Shown: positions 53,049-63,673 of the stretch, piece after piece
How positions within the stretch are numbered: position 1 is the first letter of the stretch
Layout of the letters: the number at the start of each line of letters is the position of its first letter
NCBI GenBank assembly: GCA_020438865.1
Contig: JAGQTU010000013.1
Span: 1-64,000, forward strand
From: Mycobacterium sp.
GTDB taxonomy: Bacteria; Actinomycetota; Actinomycetes; Mycobacteriales; Mycobacteriaceae
Length of the DNA stretch: 64,000 bases
Direction of reading: 5' to 3'
The notes under the pieces: generated by a model
Databases searched by the model: none
What the model was told of the DNA's origin: nothing
Seen by the model: the letters and a program-made list of their open reading frames with translations, nothing else
Position numbers and translations under genes: made by a program

Positions 53049-54362
53049 GTGACGGCCGCCCTGCTGACCGACAAGTACGAGCTGACGATGCTGTCCGCCG
53101 CGCTGGGGGACGGCACCGCCGGCCGGCGGACCACATTCGAGGTGTTCGCCCGCCGCCTGCCCGCGGGCCGCCGGTACGGGGTGGTGGCCGGCACCGGCCG
53201 ATTCCTGGAAGCCTTGGGCGAGTTCGTCTTCGACGACGCCGCACTGGACTCCGTCGCATCGTTCCTGGACCCGGCGACGCTGGACTACCTGCGCGACTTC
53301 CGGTTCGGTGGCGATGTCGACGGATACCGCGAGGGCGAGTTGTACTTCCCCGGCTCCCCGGTGCTGACGATCACCGGCAGCTTCGCCGAATGCGTCGTCC
53401 TGGAGACGCTGACGCTGTCGATCTTCAACCACGACAGCGCGATCGCCTCCGCCGCCGCCCGCATGGTCAGCGCGGCCGACGGCCGGCCACTGATCGAGAT
53501 GGGTTCACGACGCACCCACGAGCGGGCGGCGGTCGCCGCGGCACGCGCCGCCTACATCGCCGGTTTCGCAGGCACTTCCAACCTGGAGGCCCAGCGGCGC
53601 TACGGCGTGCCCGCGTTGGGCACCAGCGCGCACGCGTTCACCATGCTGCACACCGGTGCGGACCCGGCGGACACCGACAGCTGGGAGCGGGCGGCGTTCC
53701 GCGCCCAGGTCGACGCGCTGGGCGTGGGCACGACGTTGCTGGTCGACACCTACGACGTCACCGCCGGGGTGGCCAATGCGATCGCCGTCGCCGGCACCGG
53801 GTTGGGCGCGGTGCGCATCGACTCCGGCGACCTCGGGGTGCTGGCCCGGCAGGTGCGCGCGCAACTCGACGATCTCGGGGCCACCGGCACCGGCATCGTG
53901 GTGTCCGGCGACCTCGACGAGCACTCCATCGCGGCGCTGCGCGCCGATCCGGTGAACAGCTACGGCGTCGGAACCTCGGTGGTCACCGGATCGGGTGCAC
54001 CGACGGCGGGCATGGTCTACAAGCTCGTCGAGGTCGACGGGGTGCCGGTGGAGAAGCGCAGCGCCCACAAGCAGTCACACGGCGGCCGCAAGGGCGCCCG
54101 GCGACTGTCCCGCCCCACCGGCACCATCGTCGAAGAGGTGATCCATCCGGCCGGGCAGCCGCCCGCGGACGACGGGCCGTCGCGCGAGTTGGCCGTGCCT
54201 CTGGCCCGCGGCGGTGCGGTGCTGGTCGAACCCGACCTGGCCGCCGCCCGCCGGCGGGTGGCCGACGGTCTGCACAGCCTGCCCTGGGAGGGGCTGGCGC
54301 TCTCGCAGGGCGATCCCGCGATCCCGACCCGGCAGCTGCCGCCGCGCGAGCGACGCCGGTGA
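53049..54362 (+). CDS. pncB: Nicotinate phosphoribosyltransferase
   Basis: 437 residues from GTG 53049. [13 protein letters not shown] at the N-terminus, [24 protein letters not shown] and [25 protein letters not shown], then VRIDSGDL and [12 protein letters not shown] near the end. The enzyme makes nicotinate mononucleotide from nicotinate and PRPP, in NAD salvage. Divergent from clpS across 97 bp and overlaps dinG by GTGA. Homologous to pncB1 (Rv1330c). Confidence 0.95.
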   Translation: MTAALLTDKYELTMLSAALGDGTAGRRTTFEVFARRLPAGRRYGVVAGTGRFLEALGEFVFDDAALDSVASFLDPATLDYLRDFRFGGDVDGYREGELYFPGSPVLTITGSFAECVVLETLTLSIFNHDSAIASAAARMVSAADGRPLIEMGSRRTHERAAVAAARAAYIAGFAGTSNLEAQRRYGVPALGTSAHAFTMLHTGADPADTDSWERAAFRAQVDALGVGTTLLVDTYDVTAGVANAIAVAGTGLGAVRIDSGDLGVLARQVRAQLDDLGATGTGIVVSGDLDEHSIAALRADPVNSYGVGTSVVTGSGAPTAGMVYKLVEVDGVPVEKRSAHKQSHGGRKGARRLSRPTGTIVEEVIHPAGQPPADDGPSRELAVPLARGGAVLVEPDLAAARRRVADGLHSLPWEGLALSQGDPAIPTRQLPPRERRR

Positions 54363-56350
54363 CGAAGGAGCCGTCGGTCACCGACCTGCTCGCGACCGCG
54401 GTGGCGGCGCTGGGCGGCAGTGAACGACCGGGGCAGGTCCGAATGGCCGAGGCGGTGGCGCGGGCGTTCGCCACCGGCGAGCACCTCGCGGTGCAGGCCG
54501 GCACCGGCACCGGGAAGTCGCTGGCGTACCTGGTGCCTGCGATCGCCCGGGCCATCGCCGACGAATCCCCGGTGGTGGTGTCCACGGCGACCATCGCGCT
54601 GCAACGACAGCTCGTCGACCGCGATCTGCCCAGGCTGGTCGACGCCGTCGCCGCCGGCCTCCCGCGCCGGCCGAGTTTCGCGCTGCTCAAGGGCCGGCGG
54701 AATTACCTGTGCCTGAACAAGATCCACGGGTCACCCGAGATCGACGCCGACGCGCCGGACGCCTCGCAGGAGGAGCTGTTCGCGCCGCTGGCCGCCACCG
54801 CACTGGGCCGCGACGTGGCCCGCCTCACCGCGTGGGCGTCGTCGACGAAGACCGGTGACCGCGACGACCTGACGCCCGGGGTTCCGGACCGGTCCTGGGC
54901 TCAGGTCAGCGTGTCGGCCCGGGAGTGCCTGGGGATGGCGCGCTGCCCGTACGGCGCGGACTGCTTCGCGGAGAAGGCGCGCGCCGAGGCCGGAAACGCC
55001 GACATCGTCGTCACCAACCACGCGCTGCTGGCCATCGACGCCCTGGCGGAGGCCTCGGTGCTGCCCGAGCACTCCCACGTGATGGTCGACGAGGCGCACG
55101 AACTGGTGGACCGGGTGACATCGGTGGCCACCGGCGAACTGACACCGGCACCGCTCGGGGTGGCCACCCGCCGGATCACCCGGCTGGTGCGTCCCGAACT
55201 GACCCAGCGACTGGAGGCGGCGGTGGCCACCTTCTCGTCGGCCATTCACGACGCCGAGCCGGGCCGCATCGACTATCTCGACGACGAGCTCACCACCTAC
55301 CTGACCGCACTGCGGGACGCCGCCTACCGCGCCCGCGCCGACATCGACCCCTCGCCCCGGGACCCGAAGGCGGCGGCGGCCCGCACCGAGGCGATCGCCG
55401 CGCTGGCCGAGATCGGCGACACCGCCGCGCGGGTGCTGGACTCGTTCGTGCCCGCGATACCGGACCGCACCGATGTGGTGTGGCTGGATCACGAAGAGAA
55501 CCGCGCGGCCGGAAGCACCCGGCCCGTGCTGCGGGTGGCGCCGTTGTCGGTGGCCGGCCTGCTGCGCGGCCGGGTGTTCGACGCGGCCACCACGGTACTG
55601 ACGTCGGCGACCCTGACGATCGGCGGATCATTCGACGCGATGGCCCAGGCCTGGGGCCTGAGCGACGACACCCCGTGGCGCGGTCTGGACGTCGGCTCGC
55701 CCTTCGAGCACGCCAAGTCGGGCATCCTCTACATCGCCGCGCACCTGCCGCCGCCCGGCCGCGACGGGTCCGGCGCCGACGCCCAGTTCGACGAGATCGC
55801 CGACCTCATCGGGGCGGCGGGTGGGCGCACGCTGGGCCTGTTCTCATCGATGCGCGCCGCCAAGGCCGCCGCCGAGGCGATGCGGACCCGCATCGACACC
55901 CCGATCCTGTGCCAGGGCGACGACAGCACCGGCGCGCTGGTTTCGCAGTTCGCCGCCGACCCGGAGACGTCGTTGTTCGGCACCCTGTCGCTGTGGCAGG
56001 GCGTCGACGTGCCGGGGCCGTCACTCTCGCTGGTGCTGATCGACCGCATTCCGTTCCCGCGGCCCGACGATCCGCTGCTGACCGCGCGTCAGCGAGCGGT
56101 GTCCGCGCGGGGCGGCAACGGTTTCATGACGGTCGCCGCCGGCCACGCCGCGCTGCTGCTCGCCCAGGGCGCCGGCCGGTTGCTGCGGCGCTCCGAGGAC
56201 CGCGGGGTGGTCGCGGTGCTCGATTCCCGGATGGCGACCGCGCGCTACGGCGGGTTTCTGCGCGCCTCGCTGCCGCCGTTCTGGACCACGACCGACCCAG
56301 CCCGCGTCAAAGACGCACTTCAGCGGCTACGCGCCCTGGCCGCGCCGTGA
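54359..56350 (+). CDS. dinG: DinG-type ATP-dependent DNA helicase
   Basis: 663 residues from GTG 54359. Walker A AGTGTGKSLAYLVP (about residue 45), DEAH box in VMVDEAHELVD, and the Fe-S cysteines in NYLCLNK, ECLGMARCPYGADCFAEK, as in XPD-like helicases. Later motifs: LTSATLTIGG, LFGTLSLWQGVDVPG and QGAGRLLRR. All four Cys are present. It resolves DNA structures during replication and repair; Rv1329c counterpart. Confidence 0.93.
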   Translation: MTKEPSVTDLLATAVAALGGSERPGQVRMAEAVARAFATGEHLAVQAGTGTGKSLAYLVPAIARAIADESPVVVSTATIALQRQLVDRDLPRLVDAVAAGLPRRPSFALLKGRRNYLCLNKIHGSPEIDADAPDASQEELFAPLAATALGRDVARLTAWASSTKTGDRDDLTPGVPDRSWAQVSVSARECLGMARCPYGADCFAEKARAEAGNADIVVTNHALLAIDALAEASVLPEHSHVMVDEAHELVDRVTSVATGELTPAPLGVATRRITRLVRPELTQRLEAAVATFSSAIHDAEPGRIDYLDDELTTYLTALRDAAYRARADIDPSPRDPKAAAARTEAIAALAEIGDTAARVLDSFVPAIPDRTDVVWLDHEENRAAGSTRPVLRVAPLSVAGLLRGRVFDAATTVLTSATLTIGGSFDAMAQAWGLSDDTPWRGLDVGSPFEHAKSGILYIAAHLPPPGRDGSGADAQFDEIADLIGAAGGRTLGLFSSMRAAKAAAEAMRTRIDTPILCQGDDSTGALVSQFAADPETSLFGTLSLWQGVDVPGPSLSLVLIDRIPFPRPDDPLLTARQRAVSARGGNGFMTVAAGHAALLLAQGAGRLLRRSEDRGVVAVLDSRMATARYGGFLRASLPPFWTTTDPARVKDALQRLRALAAP

Positions 56351-56444
56351 CTGAGCAGCGCCGATGCGCCCACACGGCACTATTGTGGTGGCGAACTTCC
56401 ATCCCGGATTCGCCGACGCCGGACCGCACTGAGAGGTGGCCCCC

Positions 56445-57887
56445 ATGCGCCCACCACACCTGGGACGTCTGCTCGCGGTGGCGGGCGCCGCGATGGTGCT
56501 GACGGCGTGCGCCACCACCGTCACCGGCAAACCGGTCTCCGTCTACGACGATCCGTTCAAGGTCGGCGGCCTGCAGGCGTCCGACGGCCCCACCGGGCTG
56601 CGCCCGGACGCCAAGCCACCGACCCGGAAGGTGACCGACAGCGACGGCGGCAAGGACGACGAGATCGCCGGTCAGTCGATCAGTGACATCGAGTCGTTCT
56701 GGGAGTCGGTCTACGGCGACACCTTCAAGGGCCAGTTCACACCGGTCAAGGGGCTCTACTCCTGGGACTCCAACGACTACGACGGCAGCTTCTGTGGCGA
56801 CACCACCGACGGCCTTATCAACGCGGCGTTCTGCGAGGATGACAACACCATCGGCTGGGACCGCGGCGTGCTGCTGCCCTCGCTGCGGGAGGCCAACGGC
56901 GACATGGCCATCACCATGGTGCTCGCCCACGAATACGGTCACGCCATCCAGAAGATGGCCAGGCTGAACAAGAAGGGCACCCCGGCGTTGGTGGCCGAAC
57001 AGCAGGCCGACTGCTTCGCGGGGGTCTACCTGCGCTGGGTGGCCGAGGGGAACTCCCCCCGGTTCACCCTGAACACCGGCGACGGGCTCAACAACCTGCT
57101 GGCGGCGATGATCTCGTTCCGCGATCCGCTGCTCACCGAGGACGACTACTACGGCACCGACGACGAACACGGTTCGGCGTTCGAGCGGATCTCGGCGTTC
57201 CAGTTCGGCTTCACCGATGGGCCGTCCTCGTGCGCGGCGATCGATGCCCAGGAGATCGGCCAGCGCCGGGGCGACCTCCCCGTCGAGTTGCCCGCGGATC
57301 AGACCGGCGAGTTGCCGGTGACCGAGGATTCGGCGAGATCCATCGTCGACGCGTTGAACATCCTGTTCTCACCCAAGCAGCCGCCGCAGCTGACCTTCGA
57401 CGCCGCGTCGGCGGCGAAGTGCCCCGACGCGCGGCCGAGCCCGCCGGTGTCCTACTGCCCGGCCACCAACACCATCGCCGTCGATCTGCCCAAGCTGCAG
57501 AAGATCGGCACCTCCACCGAGGGCGATCAGAACGTGCTGCTGCAGGGAGACAACACTGCCTATTCGGTGCTGATGTCGCGCTACATGATGGCCTTGGAGC
57601 ATGAGCGCGGCGGCCTGGTGCTCGACAACGCCGAAGCCGGGTTGCGCACGGCCTGCCTGACCGGGGTGGCCACCGCGAAGATGTCCAGGGAGGTCAGCAC
57701 CCCCGACGGCAACACCGTCTCGCTGACCGCCGGCGACATCGACGAGGCGGTCTCGGGGTTGCTGACTAACGGGCTGGCGGCCGGCGACGTCAACGGTGAG
57801 ACCGTGCCCGCCGGCTTCTCCCGCATCGACGCGTTCCGGATCGGCGTGATGGGCGACGAGAACCGCTGCATCAAGCGGTTCCCCTGA
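56445..57887 (+). CDS. Zinc-metallopeptidase lipoprotein
   Basis: 480 residues from ATG 56445. Signal peptide with lipobox VLTAC (Cys about 21) and an acidic mature chain. The HExxH zinc site is in VLAHEYGHAIQ near residue 166, with AEQQADCF downstream as the probable third-ligand region. The overall shape fits the YpfJ/neutral-zinc-metallopeptidase group and mycobacterial lipoprotein peptidases like LpqM. It is anchored outside the membrane. Absent between dinG and glgP in M. tuberculosis. Confidence 0.85.
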   Translation: MRPPHLGRLLAVAGAAMVLTACATTVTGKPVSVYDDPFKVGGLQASDGPTGLRPDAKPPTRKVTDSDGGKDDEIAGQSISDIESFWESVYGDTFKGQFTPVKGLYSWDSNDYDGSFCGDTTDGLINAAFCEDDNTIGWDRGVLLPSLREANGDMAITMVLAHEYGHAIQKMARLNKKGTPALVAEQQADCFAGVYLRWVAEGNSPRFTLNTGDGLNNLLAAMISFRDPLLTEDDYYGTDDEHGSAFERISAFQFGFTDGPSSCAAIDAQEIGQRRGDLPVELPADQTGELPVTEDSARSIVDALNILFSPKQPPQLTFDAASAAKCPDARPSPPVSYCPATNTIAVDLPKLQKIGTSTEGDQNVLLQGDNTAYSVLMSRYMMALEHERGGLVLDNAEAGLRTACLTGVATAKMSREVSTPDGNTVSLTAGDIDEAVSGLLTNGLAAGDVNGETVPAGFSRIDAFRIGVMGDENRCIKRFP

Positions 57888-57899
57888 CACTGCCGGGCG

Positions 57900-58658
57900 T
57901 TACACCGTCTTGGTGACCCCGTACCAGGACAGAATGGCGTCGCCCAGGTCGTTCGACTTGGTCAGGATCGCGTAGGACCGGATGAAGGACTCTCCCACGC
58001 AGCCGTCGATCTTGATGCGGAAGTTGCTGATCGACACCCACGGCTCGGCGCCCTTGTAGGCCTTCTTGGTGACCGGGACGACGTTGATGATGCCGGGCTT
58101 GAGACCCACGGTGATGCCGCCGGCCAGGTTGGCGTCGAGGCTGGGAGCTATGCCGTCGGGCAGCACGCCCGCGAAGTCAAAGCCGAAGTAGGTGATCGAC
58201 GGGCTGATACCGGCGGTGCCGGTCAGCGAGACGCCGTTGGACGTGCTCATGTCGATGCCGCAGCCGATCTGGTAGCCCACCTCGAACACGCCCTTGGGCG
58301 AGTCACCGCCGACGAGTGAACCGTTGAAGGTGCCGCCGACGATGTACTCGCGGGAAGAGATGGCCGTGGTCAGCGGCGCCGCGGGCATCTGCGTCTCGTC
58401 CTTGGCCGAGATCGTCAGCGTCCAGCCGTCCGGTGACTTGGTGGTGGCAGGCGGGGTGGACGCGACCTTGCCGTCGTCCACTGGTGGCGCCACGGCGTCG
58501 GCGACGGCGGGTGTGGCGGCATCCGGGGCGGCCGGATCGGGATCGGCCGACGCCGGGCCCGCCGCAGCCAGCACCGTCGCCACGACTGCCAGCATGGCCA
58601 CACCACGAACGATCACTTTCCCCGAGCGCCTTCCCGGAGCACCGACCGTCCGCCCCAC
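57900..58658 (-). CDS. MspA-family porin, copy 3
   Basis: 252 residues from GTG 58658. Signal peptide followed by a Pro/Ala/Asp segment (no exact repeat), then ISSREYIVGGTFNGSL, FEVGYQIGCGID, FRIKIDGCVGESFIRSYAIL, SWYGVTKTV. It shares the Cys pair and the SxxRSYA ending with the two porins at 35-37 kb, so the three form one subfamily distinct from MspA. Convergent with the metallopeptidase gene (12 bp). Confidence 0.85.
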   Translation of the reverse strand: MGRTVGAPGRRSGKVIVRGVAMLAVVATVLAAAGPASADPDPAAPDAATPAVADAVAPPVDDGKVASTPPATTKSPDGWTLTISAKDETQMPAAPLTTAISSREYIVGGTFNGSLVGGDSPKGVFEVGYQIGCGIDMSTSNGVSLTGTAGISPSITYFGFDFAGVLPDGIAPSLDANLAGGITVGLKPGIINVVPVTKKAYKGAEPWVSISNFRIKIDGCVGESFIRSYAILTKSNDLGDAILSWYGVTKTV

Positions 58659-58737
58659 TGCGGGACCGGTCGACCCTCCTTGAGCGAACCTACATGCGGC
58701 CCTCTCTGCCTGCTAACCGCTCCCGGGACTCTCAGCG

Positions 58738-61326
58738 TTACGCCAGCGTCACCAGGCCCAACTCGGTGTCACCTGCGAGCAGGGGGTGGTGCGGCAACAC
58801 CCGGACGGTGTAACCCACCGAGCCGGCCACCGGAAGCGGGGTGGTGGTCGAGAAGACCTCGGTGCCGCCGTCCCCCGAGCCGGTGTGCGCCATGTCGACG
58901 AGGGTGGGTTCCAGCAACGCGTCCCCGGCGTCGACGCGACCGAGCACGGCCTGCACCGCCACCTCGTCGGGTGTCAGGCCGGCCAGCCGCACGGCAGCGG
59001 TCAGCGTCAGCTGGGAACCCAGCAGCGGGGTGTCGGGCAGCCCGGTGCTGTCGACGTCGGTGATCTCGATCCGCGGCCAGGCCTCCCGCACGCGCAGCCG
59101 GTAGGCGGCCAGTTCCCGGGCGGCGCCGAAGGGCAGGCCATCTAGCGGCGCGACGGTCCGCCGCAGTGCCGCGGCGGCGGGTGCGTAGTACTTCTCGGTG
59201 TACTCCCGCACCATCCGCGAGGCCAGGACCTTCGGGCCCAACGTCTGCAGGGTGTGCCTGACCATCTCCACCCACCTGGTCGGCACGCCCTTGTCGTCAC
59301 GGTCGTAGAACTTGGGCCCGACCGAGCGCTCCAGCAGGTTGTACAGCGCGGTGGCCTCCAGGTCGTCGCGGCGGCCCTCGTCGGCCAGACCGTCGGCGGT
59401 CGGTATCTCCCAACCGTTTTCGCCGTCGTACCACTCGTCCCACCAGCCGTCCCGGATGGACAGGTTCAGCCCACCGTTCAGCGCGCTCTTCATGCCGGAG
59501 GTACCGCAGGCCTCCAGCGGTCGCAGCGGGTTGTTCAGCCATACGTCGCAGCCCCAGTACAGCAACCGCGCCATCGACATGTCGTAGTCGGGCAGGAACG
59601 CGATACGGTGCCGCACGTCGGGCGAGTCGGCGAAGCGGACGACCTGCTGGATGAGCGCCTTGCCGGCATCGTCGGCGGGGTGCGACTTGCCGGCCACGAT
59701 GAGCTGCAGCGGTTTGGACTCGTCGAGCAGCAGCGCCCGCAACCGCTCGGGGTCGCGCAGCATCAGGGTCAGGCGCTTGTACGTCGGCACCCGCCGGGCG
59801 AACCCGATCGTGAGCACATCGGGATCGAATGCCGTTGCGATCCAACCGAGTTCGGCCTCGGCAGCCCCGCGCTCCAGCCACGAGCGGCGCAGCCGGGCGC
59901 GTACGTCCTCGACCAGCCTGGCGCGCAGCTGGGAGCGGATCCACCAGATGTGACCGGAGTCCACCTGCTGCAGGCGCTGCCACACGTTCGGTTCGCGCAG
60001 CGCCTCGGTAGACCCGGCCAGTTCGCGGCCGAGTTCCAGCCACTGCGGCGCCGCCCAGGTGGGTGCGTGCACGCCGTTGGTGATCGAGCCGATGGGCACC
60101 TCGGCCGGGTCGAACCCGGGCCACAGCTCGTCGAACATCGTGCGGCTGACGCGACCGTGCAGCAGGGAGACCCCGTTGGCCCGCTGCGCCAGCCGCAAAC
60201 CCATGTGGGCCATGTTGAACTTCGTCTCGTCATCCTCGGCGCCGAAGGCCAGCACGCGTTGCACCGGAACCCCGGGCAGCAGGCCGGTTTTCGAGTCGTC
60301 GTCGAAGTAGCGCCGCACCATCTCCACCGGGAAGCGGTCGATGCCGGCCGGCACCGGGGTGTGGGTGGTGAACACGGTGCTGGCGCGCACGACGGTCAGG
60401 GCGGTGTCGAAGTCGAGTTTGTCGGCGGTCATGAACTCGCGGATGCGCTCGATGCCGAGGAAGCCGGCGTGGCCTTCGTTCATGTGGAAGACATCCGGGT
60501 CGGAGCGCCCCTCGATCGCGGTGAAAGCCCGGATGGCGCGCACTCCCCCGATCCCGGCCAGCAGCTCCTGCTTGATGCGGTGCTCCTGGTCGCCGCCGTA
60601 CAACCGGTCGGTGACATTGCGCAGGTCGTGCTCGTTCTCCGGGATGTCGGAGTCGAGCAGCAGCAGCGGGATCCGCCCGACCTGGGCCACCCAGACCCGG
60701 GCCCGCAACTGCTTGGAGCCGGGCAGGGAGAGCTCGACCAGCGTCGGCACGCCGGCCGCGTCGGTCAGCAGCCGCAACGGCAGGCCCTGCGGGTCGATGG
60801 ACGGATAGTTCTCGTGCTGCCAGCCGTCGGCGGTCAGGGACTGCCGGAAGTATCCGGAGCGGTAGTACAGCCCCACCCCGATCAGGGGCAGTCCCAGGTC
60901 GGAGGCGGACTTCAGGTGGTCACCCGCCAGGATTCCCAGACCGCCGGAGTAGTTGGGCAACACCTCGGCGACGCCGAACTCCATCGAGAAGTAGCCGATG
61001 CCGGTCGGCATGGCAGCACCGGCCGCCTGCTGTTCCTGGTACCACATCGGCCTGGTCAGGTAGTCGTCGAGATCGGCGGCCAACCGATCGAGCCGGTCCA
61101 GGAACGACTGGTCCTCGGCCAGCTCGTCGAGCCGCTTCGGGGTGACGACACCGAGCAGGGCGACCGGGTCCTGCCCGGTCTGGTTCCACAACTCCGGATC
61201 GATGGACGCGAACAGGTCCTGGGTCGGTCTGTCCCAGGACCAACGCAGGTTGATCGAAAGCCGGGCCAGCGCGCCCAACCGCTCCGGCAGGTGGGTGCGA
61301 ACGGTGAACCGACGAAGGGCCTTCAC
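58738..61326 (-). CDS. glgP: Alpha-glucan (maltodextrin) phosphorylase
   Basis: 862 residues, the actinobacterial/archaeal subgroup. NYSGGLGILAGDHLKSASDLGLPLIGVGLYYR near residue 125, HMNEGHAGFL (active-site His), NPLRPLEACGTSGMKSALNGGLNLSIRDGWWDEWYDGENGW (PLP pocket), and a C-terminal domain. It releases glucose-1-phosphate from alpha-glucans. Divergent from glgE across 231 bp. Counterpart of Rv1328. Confidence 0.94.
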   Translation of the reverse strand: MKALRRFTVRTHLPERLGALARLSINLRWSWDRPTQDLFASIDPELWNQTGQDPVALLGVVTPKRLDELAEDQSFLDRLDRLAADLDDYLTRPMWYQEQQAAGAAMPTGIGYFSMEFGVAEVLPNYSGGLGILAGDHLKSASDLGLPLIGVGLYYRSGYFRQSLTADGWQHENYPSIDPQGLPLRLLTDAAGVPTLVELSLPGSKQLRARVWVAQVGRIPLLLLDSDIPENEHDLRNVTDRLYGGDQEHRIKQELLAGIGGVRAIRAFTAIEGRSDPDVFHMNEGHAGFLGIERIREFMTADKLDFDTALTVVRASTVFTTHTPVPAGIDRFPVEMVRRYFDDDSKTGLLPGVPVQRVLAFGAEDDETKFNMAHMGLRLAQRANGVSLLHGRVSRTMFDELWPGFDPAEVPIGSITNGVHAPTWAAPQWLELGRELAGSTEALREPNVWQRLQQVDSGHIWWIRSQLRARLVEDVRARLRRSWLERGAAEAELGWIATAFDPDVLTIGFARRVPTYKRLTLMLRDPERLRALLLDESKPLQLIVAGKSHPADDAGKALIQQVVRFADSPDVRHRIAFLPDYDMSMARLLYWGCDVWLNNPLRPLEACGTSGMKSALNGGLNLSIRDGWWDEWYDGENGWEIPTADGLADEGRRDDLEATALYNLLERSVGPKFYDRDDKGVPTRWVEMVRHTLQTLGPKVLASRMVREYTEKYYAPAAAALRRTVAPLDGLPFGAARELAAYRLRVREAWPRIEITDVDSTGLPDTPLLGSQLTLTAAVRLAGLTPDEVAVQAVLGRVDAGDALLEPTLVDMAHTGSGDGGTEVFSTTTPLPVAGSVGYTVRVLPHHPLLAGDTELGLVTLA

Positions 61327-61557
61327 GCGTCATCACCTTACTGAGGCCGGCGGAGCGGCAGACAGGTGTGCGTGCGCTTCTCCTCACCCGTGGTGAGTCC
61401 GGACACTACGGTGTGAACAGAGCGCGATGCGGTTACCCGTCAGGGCGACGAACTCTGGACCGGTGCGGGTAGCGACGCCGCTGCGCCACGACGACGAGAA
61501 CACCGACGACCCGGCGTGGCGCACGCCACGCAGGCGAGTCAGGAATGGAGTGCTGCG

Positions 61558-63648
61558 GTGCCCGGTCGGATCGAGATCGACGACGTGCAGCCCGTGGTGT
61601 CCTGCGGTACCTACCCGGCCAAAGCGGTCGTCGGCGAGGTGGTCCCGGTTTGTGCATCGGTGTGGCGCGAGGGTCACGACGCGGTGGCCGCGACGTTGGT
61701 GGTGCGGTATCTGGGCGCGGCGTACCCACCGCTGGGGCAGAACCCGACCCGGCGGGTCAAGGCGCTGGATGCCGCCGAGGTCGCCGGATCGACCACCTCG
61801 ACCGCCGCCAAGGTCAAGCCGCGCGCGTACCCGATGACTCCGGGCGCCACCCCGGATCTGTTCCACGGCCAGTTCGTGCCCGACCGGGTGGGGTTGTGGA
61901 CGTTCCGGGTCGACGGCTGGGGTGATCCGATCACCACCTGGCGCAACGCGGTCACCGCCAAGCTCGACGCCGGGCAGGGCGAGACGGAGTTGAACAACGA
62001 CCTGCTGGTGGGTGCAAAGCTGCTGGAGCGGGCGGCCACCGGCGTGCCGCGCGACCACCGCAGTCCGTTGCTCGACGCCGCGGCCGCCCTCCGCCAACCC
62101 GGTGACCCGGTGGCCCGCGCGGCGCCGGCGCTGTCCCATGAGGTGACCGACCTGCTCCAGCAGTATCCGTTGCGCGAGTTGGTGACTCGCGGCAGCCAGT
62201 TCGGTGTCTGGGTCGATCGTCCGCTGGCCCGGTGCAGCGCCTGGTATGAGATGTTCCCCCGCTCGACCGGCGGCCGGGACAGCCACGGCCGGCCGGTGCA
62301 CGGCACCTTCCAGACCGCGGCGGCGGCGTTGCCGCGCATCGCCGAGATGGGCTTCAACGTCGTGTACCTGCCGCCGGTGCACCCGATCGGCAAGGTGCAC
62401 CGCAAGGGCCGCAACAACGCCGTCACCGCCGAACCGGGTGACGTGGGCTCGCCCTGGGCGATCGGCAGCGACGAGGGCGGCCACGACGCGGTGCACCCCG
62501 ACCTCGGCACCATCGCCGACTTCGACGAGTTCGTGGCCGCGGCACGGGAGAACGGTCTCGAGGTGGCACTGGACCTGGCCCTGCAGTGCGCCCCGGACCA
62601 TCCGTGGGCGAAGAACCACCGGCAGTGGTTCACCGAGTTGCCCGACGGCACCATCGCCTACGCCGAGAATCCGCCGAAGAAGTACCAGGACATCTACCCG
62701 CTGAACTTCGACAACGACCCGGCCGGCCTCTACGACGAGGTGCTGCGCGTGGTTCGGCACTGGATGGACCACGGGGTGAAGATCTTCCGGGTGGACAACC
62801 CGCACACCAAGCCGCCGAACTTCTGGGCCTGGCTGATCGGTCAGGTGAAGTCCATCGACCCCGACGTGCTGTTCCTGTCCGAGGCGTTCACCCGGCCCGC
62901 CCGCCTCAACGGACTGGCGAAACTCGGCTTCACCCAGTCGTATTCGTACTTCACCTGGCGCACCGCCAAATGGGAGCTCACCGAATTCGGTCAGCAGATC
63001 GCCCAGTACGCCGACAGCACACGGCCGAACCTGTTCGTCAACACCCCCGACATCCTGCACGAGAGCCTGCAGCAGGGCGGCCCCGGCATGTTCGCGATCC
63101 GGGCCGTGCTCGCGGCGACGATGGGGACGTCGTGGGGGGTGTACTCCGGCTACGAACTCTTCGAGAGCCGCCCGGTGCGGGAGGGCAGCGAGGAATACCT
63201 CGACTCGGAGAAGTACGAGCTGCGGCCGCGCGACTTCGAGGCCGCGGTGGCCGAGAACCGCTCGCTCGAGCCGTTCCTGCGGCGGCTGAACGAGATCCGC
63301 CGGGTGCACCCGGCGCTGTGCCAGCTGCGCACCATTCACTTCCACCACGTCGACAACGAGGCGCTGCTCGCCTACAGCAAATTCGACCCGGTCACCGGTG
63401 ACGCCGTGCTCGTTGTCGTCACGCTGAACGCCTTCGCCGCCGAGGAGGGAACGGTGTGGCTGGATATGCCCGCACTGGGTATGCACCCCTACGACCGCTT
63501 CTGGGTCCGCGACGAGATCACCGGAGAGGAATACCAATGGGGGCAGTCCAACTACGTCCGCATCGCACCGGCCAGGGCCGTGGCGCACGTCCTCAACATG
63601 CCGCTGGTGCCGCAGGAGCAACGGGCGGCGCTGCTGCGCCGGGAATGA
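61558..63648 (+). CDS. glgE: GlgE, maltose-1-phosphate maltosyltransferase
   Basis: 696 residues from GTG 61558 (a longer reading to 61516 is possible but lacks family similarity). [19 protein letters not shown] begins the immunoglobulin-like domain. In the GH13-3 barrel: [18 protein letters not shown] (catalytic Asp) and [10 protein letters not shown] (Glu), then [12 protein letters not shown]. It elongates alpha-1,4-glucan with maltose-1-phosphate. Followed by glgB after 25 bp. Counterpart of Rv1327c. The 231-bp upstream gap holds no recognised regulatory element. Confidence 0.94.
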   Translation: MPGRIEIDDVQPVVSCGTYPAKAVVGEVVPVCASVWREGHDAVAATLVVRYLGAAYPPLGQNPTRRVKALDAAEVAGSTTSTAAKVKPRAYPMTPGATPDLFHGQFVPDRVGLWTFRVDGWGDPITTWRNAVTAKLDAGQGETELNNDLLVGAKLLERAATGVPRDHRSPLLDAAAALRQPGDPVARAAPALSHEVTDLLQQYPLRELVTRGSQFGVWVDRPLARCSAWYEMFPRSTGGRDSHGRPVHGTFQTAAAALPRIAEMGFNVVYLPPVHPIGKVHRKGRNNAVTAEPGDVGSPWAIGSDEGGHDAVHPDLGTIADFDEFVAAARENGLEVALDLALQCAPDHPWAKNHRQWFTELPDGTIAYAENPPKKYQDIYPLNFDNDPAGLYDEVLRVVRHWMDHGVKIFRVDNPHTKPPNFWAWLIGQVKSIDPDVLFLSEAFTRPARLNGLAKLGFTQSYSYFTWRTAKWELTEFGQQIAQYADSTRPNLFVNTPDILHESLQQGGPGMFAIRAVLAATMGTSWGVYSGYELFESRPVREGSEEYLDSEKYELRPRDFEAAVAENRSLEPFLRRLNEIRRVHPALCQLRTIHFHHVDNEALLAYSKFDPVTGDAVLVVVTLNAFAAEEGTVWLDMPALGMHPYDRFWVRDEITGEEYQWGQSNYVRIAPARAVAHVLNMPLVPQEQRAALLRRE

Positions 63649-63673
63649 CGGCGACGGAAGGATCGGAAGACCG

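Noticed and set aside
59254..61344. Long plus-strand open frame opposite glgP
   Set aside because: glgP has full phosphorylase motifs; the opposite frame has none.
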